A stretch of DNA of 64,000 nt from Macrobrachium rosenbergii (GCF_040412425.1 NC_089766.1:17093508-17157507); one strand, 5' to 3'; shown: positions 12,340 through 24,852, numbered from the stretch's first letter. Numbers and translations are program-made. The notes: generated by a model not told the origin, from the letters alone.

Positions 12340-12391
12340 AATATGAAAATTGGTGCCGGCCCCCCGTGAAATTTTTCTGGATCCGCAAGTG
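12128..12391. mobile_element. MITE candidate with an AT microsatellite core
   Basis: CACTAGCGGATACAG at the left end matches the reverse complement of CTGGATCCGCAAGTG at the right end, and a second complementary block (GGGCACC / GGTGCCGG) lies just inside. Flanks read AATGGGATG and AATTGGGATG, a possible target duplication with one indel. The interior is an AT tract (12255-12335). A hAT-type origin is a guess. Confidence 0.5.
12255..12335. repeat. (AT)n microsatellite
   Basis: Pure AT tract of about 81 bases inside the MITE candidate. Confidence 0.98.
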
Positions 12392-12756
12392 AATTGGGAT
12401 GCGACTGCAGTACTATAATATGATAAAATGGATAAAGAGGGAAGCTGCGTGTGAATAAGGGCAAAAAATATTAACAATTTTTATTTTTTTTTATTTCTTT
12501 TAGTTTGCATTTTTGTTTTCAATTCTTCAGTGGAAGGTCCGGTGCAGATGAACTTTATTTCTAAACAGCAGAAATTTCCAATACTATAGGCTGAAGACAA
12601 ACATGCAACCTAACAACAAAGGTCGGATACGATGAAGGAAATATTATTAAGAGTGAAGTTGTCACCGACGAAAGACTTCAATGAAAGTTTCACACCAGCA
12701 CCCAACGTAAACGGGAGAAATATTAGCAACATTTCTGACCTCACACTATCCATATG

Positions 12757-12969
12757 CCCCCATAGGAGGGTAGTGCCATCAGTGCACCTTATGCGGTGCA
12801 CTGTACGCACTACTTGAGGTTCTTTGCAGCGTGCCTTCGGCCCCTAGCTGCTACCCCTTTCTTTTCTTTTACTTTACCACCGTTTATATTCTCTTTCTTC
12901 CATCTTACTTTCCACCCTCTTTTAACAGTTCTTAGGTCCCAGTGCTGGCCTTTGGCCTAAATTCTATAT
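12757..12969 (-). repeat. SINE-like repeat, family A, copy 4 (internally deleted)
   Basis: Reverse copy from CCCCCATAGGAGGG (3' end) to GGCCTAAATTCTATAT (5' end). The middle block with GTTTTCCTCCTGTT is missing, so the ends are joined directly. A family B copy starts 28 bases downstream. Confidence 0.8.
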
Positions 12970-12981
12970 GGTATTACTCGA

Positions 12982-12996
12982 AAGTACGACGGAGGA
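12982..12996. repeat. target-site duplication (left) of SINE B copy 1
   Basis: AAGTACGACGGAGGA is repeated exactly at 13277-13291, bracketing the SINE. Confidence 0.9.
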
Positions 12997-13276
12997 GTTC
13001 CTCGTTGGGCGAGTCGGTAGAGTTGTCGGCTAGCACTCGCTAGGCCCGAGTGCGAGTCTCCGGCCGGCTAATGAAGAATTAGAGGAATTTATTTCTGGTG
13101 ATAGAAATTCATTTCTCACTATAAGGTGGTTCGGATTCCACAATAAGCTGTAGGTCCCGTTGCTAGGTAACCAAATGGTTCTTAGCCACGTAAAAATAGG
13201 TCTAATCCTTCGGGCCAGCCCTAGGAGAGCTGTTAATCAGCTCAGTGGTCTGGTAAAACTAAGGCATACTTACAGT
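12997..13276 (+). mobile_element. tRNA-derived SINE, family B, copy 1
   Basis: The head GTTCCTCGTTGGGCGAGTCG resembles a tRNA 5' half with an A-box-like segment. GAGTGCGAGTCTCCGG stands where the B box is (GTTCGATTCTCC in the copy at 44740). The body AGAGGAATTTATTTCTGGTG...CCACAATAAGCTGTAGGTCC and a tail ending GGTAAAACTAAGGCATACTTA are shared by all copies. The exact 15-bp target duplication shows LINE-type insertion, so the element ends are defined here. Confidence 0.9.
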
Positions 13277-13291
13277 AAGTACGACGGAGGA
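13277..13291. repeat. target-site duplication (right) of SINE B copy 1
   Basis: Exact copy of 12982-12996. Confidence 0.9.
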
Positions 13292-13704
13292 AAATTTTTA
13301 TTGACAGATAAGTACTATAAGGTATGCATACATGAATGACTTATTTCACTGGAACCACTTTGTGCCGCATCATTAAAGACAGAGCAACGCAACACTTGAA
13401 ATCAAACTTAAATGCTTCGAGAACACAGCAATGTCATACGATTTACTCAAATTTACCACAATGCTCAGTGCCGGACAGTCTCAAATAACCAGAGCCTTCA
13501 GAAAAAAAAAAGTTATAACGGTGTTAAAATTATTAAAACACTACGAACTATGTTGCTCATAAGAGTAAAGACACAACATTTCCCAGCATGTCTGAGGTGG
13601 AAGCAGTTTAAGTCTTGCCATATCAACGCAAGTCTACTTTTCAATATATTTAATCCTTATAGACGCAACTGTTGATTGTTACTTCACTAACTATAGTGCC
13701 TTTC
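13292..13704. other. gene-free, nothing recognised
   Basis: Holds one 87-codon ORF (13412-13675) with no recognisable domain. Confidence 0.5.
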
Positions 13705-13790
13705 AGGCGCATTTAAAGGTAAGCAACCCTGAGTCTGGGCAGTAACTGGCTGGGTGACCATCACTAATGGCCACCGAGTCTAGAACGTAA
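13705..13790 (+). repeat. 5S-rRNA-derived segment (pseudogene or SINE3-like head)
   Basis: AAAGGTAAGCAACCCTGAGT followed by CTGGGCAGTAACTGGCTGGG and TGACC keeps the order and spacing of the 5S rRNA internal control region (A box, intermediate element, C box GATGGGTGACC). The 5' half of 5S rRNA is not recognisable, so this is not a functional 5S gene. It is either a truncated pseudogene or the head of a 5S-derived SINE whose body I cannot delimit. Confidence 0.55.
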
Positions 13791-14108
13791 GCACCAGTGA
13801 ACATTTGTTGGGCGTTTAAGCTTGAAGATAGCAACCTCATACAAAAATAATTAATGTTTAGAAATCAAAAAAAAAAAACCTGGTGTGTGGCAATGAGTCA
13901 CAGTGAGGCCAAAGAAGCCAACGCAGCGTAAGATCACCGACATAACTGTCTTTCTTTAAACTGCTTTATGCGTCAGAGACGATATCATTTTTATCCAACT
14001 TGGTATGGCAGTCTAAATGTCTGGATATTTCAATGACTCTTGGGACAGAGCATCCTCGGGTAACAGAAGACTATGTTTTTAGAAGAAAATAGTCATAGTA
14101 AATTACAA

Positions 14109-14526
14109 TCTACATATATAAAAATGGATGTACGTGTACGTGCCAGCATAACTGAAACGCATCGAGCAATTTCAACCAAACTAGGTATACATATGACTTA
14201 CTATCCAGAAATCAGCATTGTGGGGGTAAGACATCACTAGCACCAAAGGGCACCAAAGGGGGTAGGGGTGGGAAGGGCTCCCTGAAACGGAGCTGGTTCT
14301 GCCCGTGAAACGGTGCTGGTTATGCCCGGAGACTTTGTAACTTTACGAATTTATCATACCTAATTTCGGCATACATATGACTATCTGGAAAAGAATACTG
14401 TGGGCATAAGACATCAATGGCACCAAAGGGGGGTTGGGGGTTGGGAAGGGGGTGACAGAGAGAGAGCGAGAGGGAGAAGAAGTGAGAGAGAGAGTAGAGG
14501 GGGTGTTAAGGAGGAGAAAGGGAAAA

Positions 14527-14603
<77 letters not shown>

Positions 14604-14652
14604 TCGGTTGTCATTCAGAGTTATCCCGGGCAGCGCTGGGTTGGTTAACTAG
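14109..14652 (+). mobile_element. Helitron-like non-autonomous element
   Basis: The 5' end TCTACATATATAAAAATGG is preceded by A. The 3' end carries CCCGGGCAGCGCTGGG (hairpin, 14625-14640), then TTGGTTAA and CTAG (14649-14652), followed by T. This is the A|TC...hairpin...CTRR|T layout of Helitrons, which insert between A and T without target duplication. Inside are two diverged direct copies of a ~180-base block (ATACATATGACT...GGCACCAAAGGGG) and a GA tract (14529-14599). No Rep or helicase is encoded, so it would move only in trans. Confidence 0.8.
14529..14599. repeat. (GA)n microsatellite
   Basis: GA tract of about 71 bases inside the Helitron-like element; gives the Arg/Glu ORF. Confidence 0.97.
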
Positions 14653-15498
14653 TAGGAGATAAACAAACAATGAAGAATGTTTCTCAGTCGTCTGTCTGTA
14701 GCCTACCCTTTTCGCATTTCCAACTTCTCGGGTACCCCTAGCCATCTTGAACGAACCAGTGCTCAAAGCAAGCCTCAAGGGAATAAAAGAGATAACCAAT
14801 AAAATAACTGTTTACAAATGTTGCCTAGCAGTCTCCTAGCTTCCTCTACTTCTTGCAATCTTCTCATTTCCTCTTCTGTTCCATACACGCAGACTGACGC
14901 ACTTTCGTGTTTGTCCATGACAAAATCGCCGCTGATAGTCGATACGGCCTGACACGTGGTGATGCATCAGTAATATCATTACGTCTGTGCTAATTAAAAT
15001 CATGACGGCTCTGGATAAAAAAAAAAATGCATCGATATAAGTGAATCATAATTAAATTTGCATACAAATTCTGATTCACCGCGACGGCTGCAACAGCAGC
15101 AGCAATCAGGCAGATAGTGTAAAGGTAATAATTTATCAATAATAATAATAATAATGGCACGTTTAATACCCCGTTGGTGTTTCGATTCTTGAGCTACAGT
15201 AACTCGATTTCATTAGCAGCTAAACATGGTAAGTGACAATCTTTAACTGCCAAACCCAATTTGTATAAACCCCATAACCGTCTGTACAGAGAAGGGTTAA
15301 CGGGCTAACAACCTATTTGTAGGGAAAAATACAAAATTCATGCACCTATAACCATCACAAGATAGGGAGGTTGTGCAGGGAGATTTAAATGCAAAGATTA
15401 ATAACAAAGGAAGATGTGTTCCCAAGGGAAATCAACAGTTGAGTATATGCAGGCCCCAAAGACGAATAATCACAGTTTAGTTCAAAATAAAAAAAAAA
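14653..15498. other. gene-free, nothing recognised
   Basis: Unique sequence with a four-unit AAT run near 15140; no supportable gene. Confidence 0.55.
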
Positions 15499-15902
15499 GT
15501 AAAAAATGCGCCTAAGTTTCCTCGGCGCAATCGAATTTTCTGTACAGCGTTTAATCAAGGCCACCGAAAATAGATCTATCTTTCGGTGGTCTCGGTGTAA
15601 TGCTGTATGAGCCGCGTCCCATGAAACTTTAACCACGATCCAGTGGTGGCCTATCCTATTTCGTTGCCAGAAGCAAGATCATGGCTAACTAAACCTTAAA
15701 TAAGGCTGGAGGGCTGCAATTTGGTATGTTTGATGATTGTAGGGTGGATGATCAACAAACCAATTTTGCAGCCCTCTAGCCTCTGTAAATTTTGAGATCT
15801 GAGGGCGGACAGAAAAAGTGCTGACAGAGAAAAGTGCGGACATAAAGTGCGGACGGACAGACAAAGCAGGCACAATGGTTTTCTTTTACAGAAAACTAAA
15901 AA
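15499..15902 (+). repeat. Family C hairpin-chain repeat, copy 3
   Basis: Best-preserved copy. It has the CGCC...GGCG 5' block, CCACCGAAAATAGATCTATC with TTTCGGTGG as a clear stem-loop, the central GAGGGCTGCAATTTGG palindrome, and the end TACAGAAAACTAAAAA. A short duplication of GTGCGGACA occurs near the 3' end. Confidence 0.8.
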
Positions 15903-18224
15903 CGGGTAATGAAATGAGCGCGTTAGATAATGCAAAGAAGTGGGATGTATAAATGGATTAGAAGCCAATTTTCCTGCAAACAAGAGAAGTGAAGATCTGC
16001 AAGGTGTTAAGAAGAATAACTGCAAATTACTGCACGAGAGGTAAGAAGTGGAAAGAGCAAGAAGTGTACTATACAAGATGTGATGAAAAAGCTAACATAC
16101 AATGAAAGATAGATCTGCGTGTATTGAGGTGGTTCTCGTCACGTTCAGAGAAAGAGGAGCAAAACGTTTGCGAAGTGATGGATAAGAAGTGTCTGAATAA
16201 AAGCGTCTTAATATTCAAGAAACACGAGAATGCTTGCAAAACATTAGGCGAATGTCACTGTGTGAGACGGTGGGGTGTCGATGCACTGCATGTTAGCTTT
16301 CTTTGTGGGCATATGAAGTGGCTGCTTTTGTGGAAGGTTTTTGCTCTGTAGGTCTAGCCATGATTCAACAGCTGTAGGATGAACATGGCAGTGCCTGTTG
16401 TCTTGTTTTTCCATGCAGCAACTCCTGGTAGAGAAATCAACTTAACTGTGAATATATGTATAATATACAATATAAACGTTACCTAGAAGTCTATTGATTT
16501 TACTTGCTTCATCAGTAAAAGAGCCAGGGCTTAATTCTAAGGCAATGCGAAGCAATTTAAGCATATTCCGGTAAATCCATGTTGCTTGTTTTGACCTCAA
16601 CTGTGAAAATTGTACATAGCAGTTAGTGGACTGTAGTGTTTAGCGGGTGTAGAACAGCATGAGGATAGCAGCCTCATCCTTAAAAAGTGGTTGCGGGTGT
16701 ATGGTGAAAATATATCTAAATATGTCTACTTTTCTTTCTTCTTAAAGGAAGTAGAACCAAAAGGTGTTATCCCTCCATTCATATGCAGCGGATTGGGACT
16801 ACAAGTAAGATTGCTGACCCCATTCGTGGTCTTGACCCATTTATGGCAGCACATGTTCTGAGGTAATGAATGAGGAATGTGGCTGTTGCCCGCAATGCTA
16901 GGCCTACTCTGATGTTCTGGAGGTGTAGTCAGTCGTTGCGTGAAAATTAACTTAGCGCAGTGATCCCGCTATATTATACTTTAAGAAAATGTACTGGGCA
17001 ATGAAAATAATAGAAGGGTGCAAGATTCGCGCTAAACACTACGTAATAGGATTATTTACTTTTCAACATGCAGCGACCTGGAAAAGAAAACCAAACATCT
17101 TTGAATACTATACTACCGCTGCCACAATAAAATATCGCAGTAATCATCAATAACCATAAGTTTACTACGTTTGGTAGTTGACTTATAGGGTAGTTGTCAG
17201 TAGGCTTCGTAACAGGGATTAAAGTGAGTGCGAGCTGAAGCAAAGTCGTTGAGACACATGCAAGGTCCTAGCTGTGTGTATGACGTAGGGGTGGGTCTTC
17301 CTCTTCCGTGCTGTGCGGAGTGGACGGTGGGGTCCGTCACTTCCGAGAGTCATTTGAGTATCAAGCACTGAAAACCCTGAGGATTTTGTAGGGATTGGAA
17401 CTGCCATGGAGTATGGGATGGAGCAGAGAGACTCACGGGATTAGGAATATTCCAGTGATCCCCCTGATTCTGCAGGGTTTAATTAGTGGTTTTCACCTTA
17501 TTCCTTGTACCATTGCCTTCTAGGGTCACTATGTATGTGTGAGTGTTTGTGTTACTCTCGTTACCTGAATACAGCGAGTACTTCAATAATTATACGTATG
17601 GTCAAAATGGAATGCATGTAGGCTATATTACCGCGTGAGGTTTTGTCTCAATGTTATATTCTTTGTTTAATTTGAGCTATCTCAGGATTAGGTATTTTTT
17701 AAAGATGTATTGTTAATGTATTCTCGTATTTACTGAACCCAGTATTACTGTGCATTGATTTTATGCATAAACCTGTGTATAGGCTACAGTGAAGGGGTCA
17801 TAATTATATCAATGTGAGGTTCATGAGTATTTTGAATCATGATCATCATTGCCTCACCACCCACTAACAAGAAGAAAAACCCGTTGGATCCGTGTTCTCA
17901 AAATCACCCAACACTTTTTGTTGCGCCTATACACTTGTCGTATCAATCTTAAAGACGAAGTAAGTATTAAAAAGCTTGCACAAAAGACACTATACCAAGT
18001 TGGAAGGGTTTAGATCTCAGGGTGACCACCTTCGTTTAGTATTTTCCGCGAGAGATAATATTTAATTTCAGAGTTCCACGTTCATATAGGTGTACATGAT
18101 CACTAAATCAACTTACCTGAGAAATGAATGAACTTCACTAGCTTAGAAAAAAAAAGACAATGAGTTGACACGACATATTTTTCCCTTAGAAATGATTGTG
18201 GTGTTAAAGAAAAAGTTCACTGGT
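15903..18224. other. gene-free stretch, nothing recognised
   Basis: About 2.3 kb without long microsatellites. ORFs at 15696-16076 (-), 16124-16351 (+), 17052-17243 (-) and 17219-17407 (-) show no domain or homology I can name. No splice-linked coding frame was found by eye. Confidence 0.45.
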
Positions 18225-18270
18225 TGGTTGGCTTCGTTTAAACGGGCTTATTCCATCAAGGGGCCCTACC

Positions 18271-18310
<40 letters not shown>

Positions 18311-18660
18311 GTTTACGTGCTTATTCCATCAAGGGGCCCTAACCTCCTTCTTCTTCTTCGTTTAACGTGCTTTTTCCCATTTTTCATATGGGGTAAGCAC
18401 GGTGCCTTCTTTTGAAGGACTTTGATTTGGCGTTGGGGTAGGCCGTAGCCTCGATCGGCTGCCCTGCCTGACATCGCTTAGACCCCGGTAGCACATGTGT
18501 ATATGTATCGTACCAAATCCCCAGCTCCCTTTCTCCCAGCAGCGAGGAGACTTGAGAGGTTAGGCCGACAGTTCGAGACGTGTGAGGTGTCTGTTTTTAG
18601 AAGATGTTGGAGTGGCTTTGTTTGTGTGTGTATTAGTCTGTAACACCAATTTGCTTTCGG
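18225..18660 (+). repeat. dispersed-repeat fragment with tandem units and trinucleotide runs
   Basis: The unit CGTTTA..ACG.GCTTATTCCA + TCAAGGGGCCCTA occurs twice in full, followed by (ACT)n (18271-18308) and (CTT)n, then a third partial start (CGTTTAACGTGCTTTTTCCC). Downstream GC-rich sequence (GTAGGCCGTAGCCTCGATCG) looks like the body of a mobile element, perhaps a LINE 3' region. The class is unknown. Confidence 0.4.
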
Positions 18661-19745
18661 CAAACCTATCCGTTGATTACATACATAATCCCGGGGTGTC
18701 TACACGGATAGGAAAGTACACTACGGCGGCCAGTAAAAAGTGGTTGGGGCGCAGAAGGGATTAAGAGGACCGTAGTGTGGCCCTCCAGTCATCAAACCAA
18801 CACACGCTTGAGAAAATCATTTATATAACGGTTCTGTTCAGGGTACTACATATAGTGTGCGTAACTGACAATTTGAAGCTACGCAAGATGCGTTAGGCTA
18901 TACTGACATCAAGACAGGTTTAGTTAGTGATTTGAAACTTCCCACGTAATCATTTATTTGCCTGGATATCAACGGCGAAAAAAAAAATCACAATTAACGA
19001 CCCAGAACCGAAATATGTTTTAAGCTCTATCAAAAACAGCTCAATTATTGTCAAATTCATGCTAAGCCAATTATACTTATAAAACAGTACGTTAATTCAT
19101 GCATGCATGAATAGAGTATATGATTTGTTGATGATTTACTGATATCCTGATGCCATTACCGAGGCATTGCAAAAACACTATTTTCAATATTTTGGCCGAT
19201 GGGAAGGGAAACTGAAGTCTTTTATCAACTACAAGGATTAAAGGAACAGGAAATTTGAGAAGACTAAGTGGATTCTACTCTTCAGAGTAACCGAGAAGAA
19301 CTGATATGGCAGATATAACCGGAGTAAATAGTGGCGTGTACCATACACTAAACGTGTTGTCTGGCAGAACCTGTAGGTGACCAATCCTCAACTATTCGTA
19401 AGGAACACAGACTTAACCATTGTCCAACACGACGTGGTTTGCAAAGACGTAAACAGACGACATAAACAACCAAAGAACTATTCAAAACATTTGGACCATG
19501 AAAGCAGAAGAAAATAAATGAACCAGGAATAAGCTAAAGGGCAAAAATGTTAGTGAGACTAATTCCTGGATCAAGTATTCTCAAGTCTACAGCAAACAAG
19601 CACATTGTCTTCCATGCGACAGCCTACATTGCTTTGCTTGGTAAGGTAAGAGTGCAAGGAGACGTTTCCCGTATAGTTAAGAACATACAATGTCCAATTG
19701 AATTTCATTCTCTATGCTTTTACTCGCTCCCGTACGCAAACAAGC
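18661..19745. other. gene-free, nothing recognised
   Basis: AT-rich unique sequence; ORFs below 83 codons without recognisable content. Confidence 0.55.
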
Positions 19746-19771
19746 TCACACACACACACACACACACACAA
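19746..19771. repeat. (CA)n microsatellite
   Basis: Thirteen CA units. Confidence 0.95.
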
Positions 19772-19972
19772 GGGAACGGGGAATTGACTGTTTAATAGGG
19801 GGAGGGGGGAACCACCTGCTTTATCAGTAACGATTCAAAAACAGTTAATTCATGAATGTGTGTTTGGACAATTTCAAAATCTTTGTTTTCAATGTAACAT
19901 TTACAACTTTTAGAATGATTCCTTATATTGTATGTATGTGTGTGTATATATGTGTGTGTGTGTATATATACA

Positions 19973-19973
<1 letters not shown>

Positions 19974-20031
<58 letters not shown>
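19974..20031. repeat. (AT)n microsatellite
   Basis: AT tract of about 58 bases, preceded by interrupted TG and TA runs and the motif TACAGTATATA. Confidence 0.97.
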
Positions 20032-20765
<734 letters not shown>

Positions 20766-21196
20766 ATATATTACGATTTTTCGCACAAAAAATATAATTG
20801 ACTTTTGCATAACCAATTCTACAACGTAAAATTGAAGGATTACGGAGGCGAAACTACTGATGAAAAAATTCACCAGCGTACATTAATCTCCCTGAAGCGT
20901 AATTAGAGAGTTTTGTAGCAGCCTAATGGCTTGAATGTAACTCATCCGACGATCCATGAAATTACCGATGAAGAAAAGTATCACCTGAACGATCTCATCT
21001 TCCATGACTAACTCAGGAAAATTTAGATAATTACACCAATTATGAGACAATGCATCAACCCCTTTCTTCCTGGAGAAGCCACCTCAAGTAGCATAAAACC
21101 CTTGGGAGAGAGAGAGAGAGAGAGAGTGAGTTTGGACTTAGCAAATTATTAGTATAAAGGTTAGCAAGAAAAAAAATCCACTGGTGTCTACACTAT
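20766..21196. other. gene-free, nothing recognised
   Basis: Includes a short GA run (21106-21126). No gene is supported. Confidence 0.6.
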
Positions 21197-21326
21197 CATA
21201 GGCCTATGCGACATCCCATCAAAATATCCTTTCCAAGAAAACATGTGATGTGACGGTGGACGCCGTGTGCTTGATGGTGATGTGAAGAGGTCCATTTGAT
21301 TACATGTAAGAAATTCTCACGTACTT
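21197..21326. repeat. inverted partial copy of the adjacent MITE
   Basis: CATAGGCCTATGCG...TCAAAATATCCTTTCCAAG...GTCCATTTGATTACATGTAA...CACGTAC is the reverse complement, with mismatches, of 21541-21684. The two form a palindrome of ~130-bp arms. Confidence 0.75.
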
Positions 21327-21493
21327 TTTTACATCAGTTCCAACATTCGTGTCAAATGAAGCATGGATTAGGCATCCAAAACTTTCCTTTGCATTTGCAG
21401 TCATATCTACACAAACACACATGAAAGGTTCTAATTTTATTGTAAGCGAATGCAGCCGAATAATTCTTTCTTGCTCCTGTCACAGACATGGTA

Positions 21494-21833
21494 AAGGCTG
21501 ACTCACATTATAACATCACGTCACCGACACGTCACGTCAAAGTACGTGAGTATTCCTTACGTGTAATCAAATGGACTTCTTCACACCATCACTTCACGTC
21601 AACATCAAGCACATGGCATCCACCGTCACATCACGACATGTTTTCTTGGAAAGGATATTTTGACGTGACGTGACGGTGCCTATGCAAGTTTCTAACAGCT
21701 AAATCTGCTGTGAGTCGCTGAGGTTGGGCACGAAATGAACGGGATTGTGATGGATAGTGTGAATACAAGGCACGGCTGATGGGATGGTGACTTGACGCGA
21801 TGTACGGTGACCTGATGGTAGTGGATCAGCCTT
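21494..21833 (+). mobile_element. MITE with AAGGCTGA ends and TAA flanks
   Basis: The left end AAGGCTGACTCAC...CATCACGTCACCG is complementary to the right end CGGTGACCTGATGG...GGATCAGCCTT. The flanks read TAA on both sides when the terminus is set at AGGCTGA/TCAGCCT, which fits the 3-bp TWA target of PIF/Harbinger elements. The interior is rich in CGTCAC/GTGACG. The 61-codon ORF at 21488 is a read-through of the ends, not a gene. Confidence 0.65.
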
Positions 21834-23812
21834 AATTCATCCAATTTGTTGAATTATGTCCGTATTTTTGGTGTTCATTAGCTGATTTAAGTTGTTCTCC
21901 ACTGAAGTTTCGCCACTAGAAATTACAAATACGTGATGAGCTAGGCTACTTTGTTTCTTATTTTTTTGTAACCTGCTAAACTTGTTTGTATCATTTTGCC
22001 CGGTTTTTAATCGAGCTTATTTTTAATATGTAAACCTTATTTTCCTAATCTATTTGTAGACTTATCTATAGCAGAGTTAAATTTCTGTTTCCATCATAAG
22101 ATTAGACCACGTTCGAGAATTCCTGACCTAATATCCGTTACAGAACACTGCCAAGCTTAACATGCATAGCCTAAGCATACGCCTAAGCTAAGCTACATCT
22201 AACATACGACTGCCAGACGCCTTGGGCGTAGACCTACCCTGTAACAGCGATTACTGTTTGGATTTTCACAGTATTCATGATCAAAGGAATTGCAAGGCAA
22301 GTGTCAACCCTACGTACTGTGGGATTAGGCCTAGGCCAAGCCGAGATTCTCACCAATTAAACTTGCATTTAGTCTTAAAAATCATCTTTGAGTAACAAAT
22401 CATGGGTTGATCATAAATCCCCATAACTACTTTTCATAATTCAGTACTTACTGAATCTCCCAGAACCTTATGTTGAGGGAGTGTAACTAACTTTAGTTTG
22501 TGGATTCCAAGCCTGGAATGCATACCTTGCAGCAACTGGTGCCTTCCAGTCTTCCAATTCAATCTTCATCCTACCTCTAAACTTCTAAAGGATAAAGGGT
22601 AGAACTATATAGTAGCTCCGCGGAGGCGACTGCCTTCTAACTTAACTTTTTCTACAGTTTTTTGGTTGCTAATTATGAATTTACCTTTAATTTTTGGCGC
22701 TCTAGTGTAATTAATCTGTAATTAACCCCTGAAGTCCATCCAACAAGGGGTTTCCATACGCGATCTTCACAAGACAGAGCACGGCTACGTCTGTTTCGAA
22801 CGGTTCATATCCCGTCCGGCAAGTGCAATAACTTGTTAACGTATGGGTACCCCCCCCCCGGGCCAGTACTAAACACGGCAAAGGGACATTCCATATGGCC
22901 CACAACAAACAGATGCACCGCCAGTATCAGAACCCCTAAAAGTGTAGAAAAAAACAGTTGAAAAGGTAAAAACAGGCGCGGAGCTAATATATAGAATTAC
23001 CGGATAAAGATTACTATTTAGCGGAGCCCACAACATGATTCCATTAGTATTTAGCTGTTTCAAACGTTGCATCATCCACTACGATGGAGCACGTGATGCC
23101 ACCGGAGTTAATTGTGGTTAAACTAAGGTATACTTAACTTTTTTTCATACCTTTTCCGTGGCCATGTCTTGATCGGGATCACAAAGGATCCATTAAAATA
23201 GACTGGTTCACGTATAAATCACACGTCACTTAAAATATTCCACTGGTAAACCAAACACACTAAATACTTGTTAATAATTTAGCTTTTCAAAGCACACCGA
23301 CCCCCAAGAGACGTAAGTGTGTATGCCAACAATGTTGATGTCTCAGGCGGTAATGATCGGAGGAAGAGTTGCCAGTTATTACAATCCAAGAAATAATTTA
23401 TTACCGATTTTTTATAACCAGTCTCGTGTTATACTATACTGAATTGATCATTCGGTATAATAGGAAAGTTTGTCGTTTCATAGTGGTTACCCGTCGTAAA
23501 ACTATGGGGAAATTGTAGACATACCTAACGCAGATGCGCTTAATTTTTTGTCAGTTCTTGTGATGACAGTGAAAGCCCTTATTCTGTTTATAAAAAGAAA
23601 TAAAAGTGTTAAAGTACAAAATACTTCTCATTCGTGTTATTTGAGTGTGTGGTACGTACATATGTAATAATGCATTAATTTGACGTTTAATTAGTAAAAT
23701 TGGTAAATGTCACGAAGCTTGTTCGAGTCACAATGGAAAATAATTTATAGCTTTTCGTGCATTCGAGATGGTTTTCAAACAAGTCCTCGTGCTCACTCAC
23801 GCGTGCATATAC

Positions 23813-23815
<3 letters not shown>
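21834..23815. other. gene-free stretch, nothing recognised
   Basis: About 2 kb of unique sequence. ORFs at 22711 and 22869 (-) have no recognisable domain. A C9-10 run sits at 22851-22860. Confidence 0.5.

Positions 23816-23885
<70 letters not shown>
23816..23885. repeat. (AT)n microsatellite
   Basis: AT tract of about 70 bases followed by a short GT run. Confidence 0.97.
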
Positions 23886-23888
<3 letters not shown>

Positions 23889-24005
23889 GTGTGTATAAAA
23901 TATTTATTATAACCTTTGTAATTACCGCTGCTTGAACATAGGTCTAGGAGTAGGAAGGGGCTCTATATTACACAAGAATTACCGAAGTTTTTTACTGAAT
24001 TTATG

Positions 24006-24564
<559 letters not shown>

Positions 24565-24565
24565 C

Positions 24566-24578
24566 TTAAATTTTATAA
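24566..24578. repeat. target-site duplication (left) of SINE B copy 2
   Basis: TTAAATTTTATAA recurs exactly at 24853-24865. Confidence 0.85.
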
Positions 24579-24852
24579 AGTGTATCTTAGTTTTACCAGA
24601 ACACTGAGCTGATTAACAGCTCTCCTAGGGCTGGCCCGAAGAATTAGACTTATTTTACGTGGCTAAGAACCAACTGGTTACTTAGCAACGGGACCTACAG
24701 CTTATTGTGGAATCCGAACCACATTATAGCGAGAAATGAATTTCAATCACCAGAAATAAATTCCTCTAACTCTTCATCAGCCGGCCGGAGACCTGAACTC
24801 GGGCCTGGCGAGTTCCAGTCCACAGCTCTACCTACTGACCCAACGAAGAGCT
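24579..24852 (-). mobile_element. tRNA-derived SINE, family B, copy 2
   Basis: Reverse copy: tail (TATCTTAGTTTTACCAGA), body (CTACAGCTTATTGTGGAATC, CACCAGAAATAAATTCCTCT) and tRNA-like head (GCCGGCCGGAGACCTGAACT, ending CTACCTACTGACCCAACGAA). A 13-bp exact target duplication brackets it. The 65-codon ORF across it is not a gene. Confidence 0.9.

Noticed and set aside
13705..13790. Functional 5S rRNA gene
   Set aside because: Only the internal control region is recognisable; the 5' half and the closing stem are missing.
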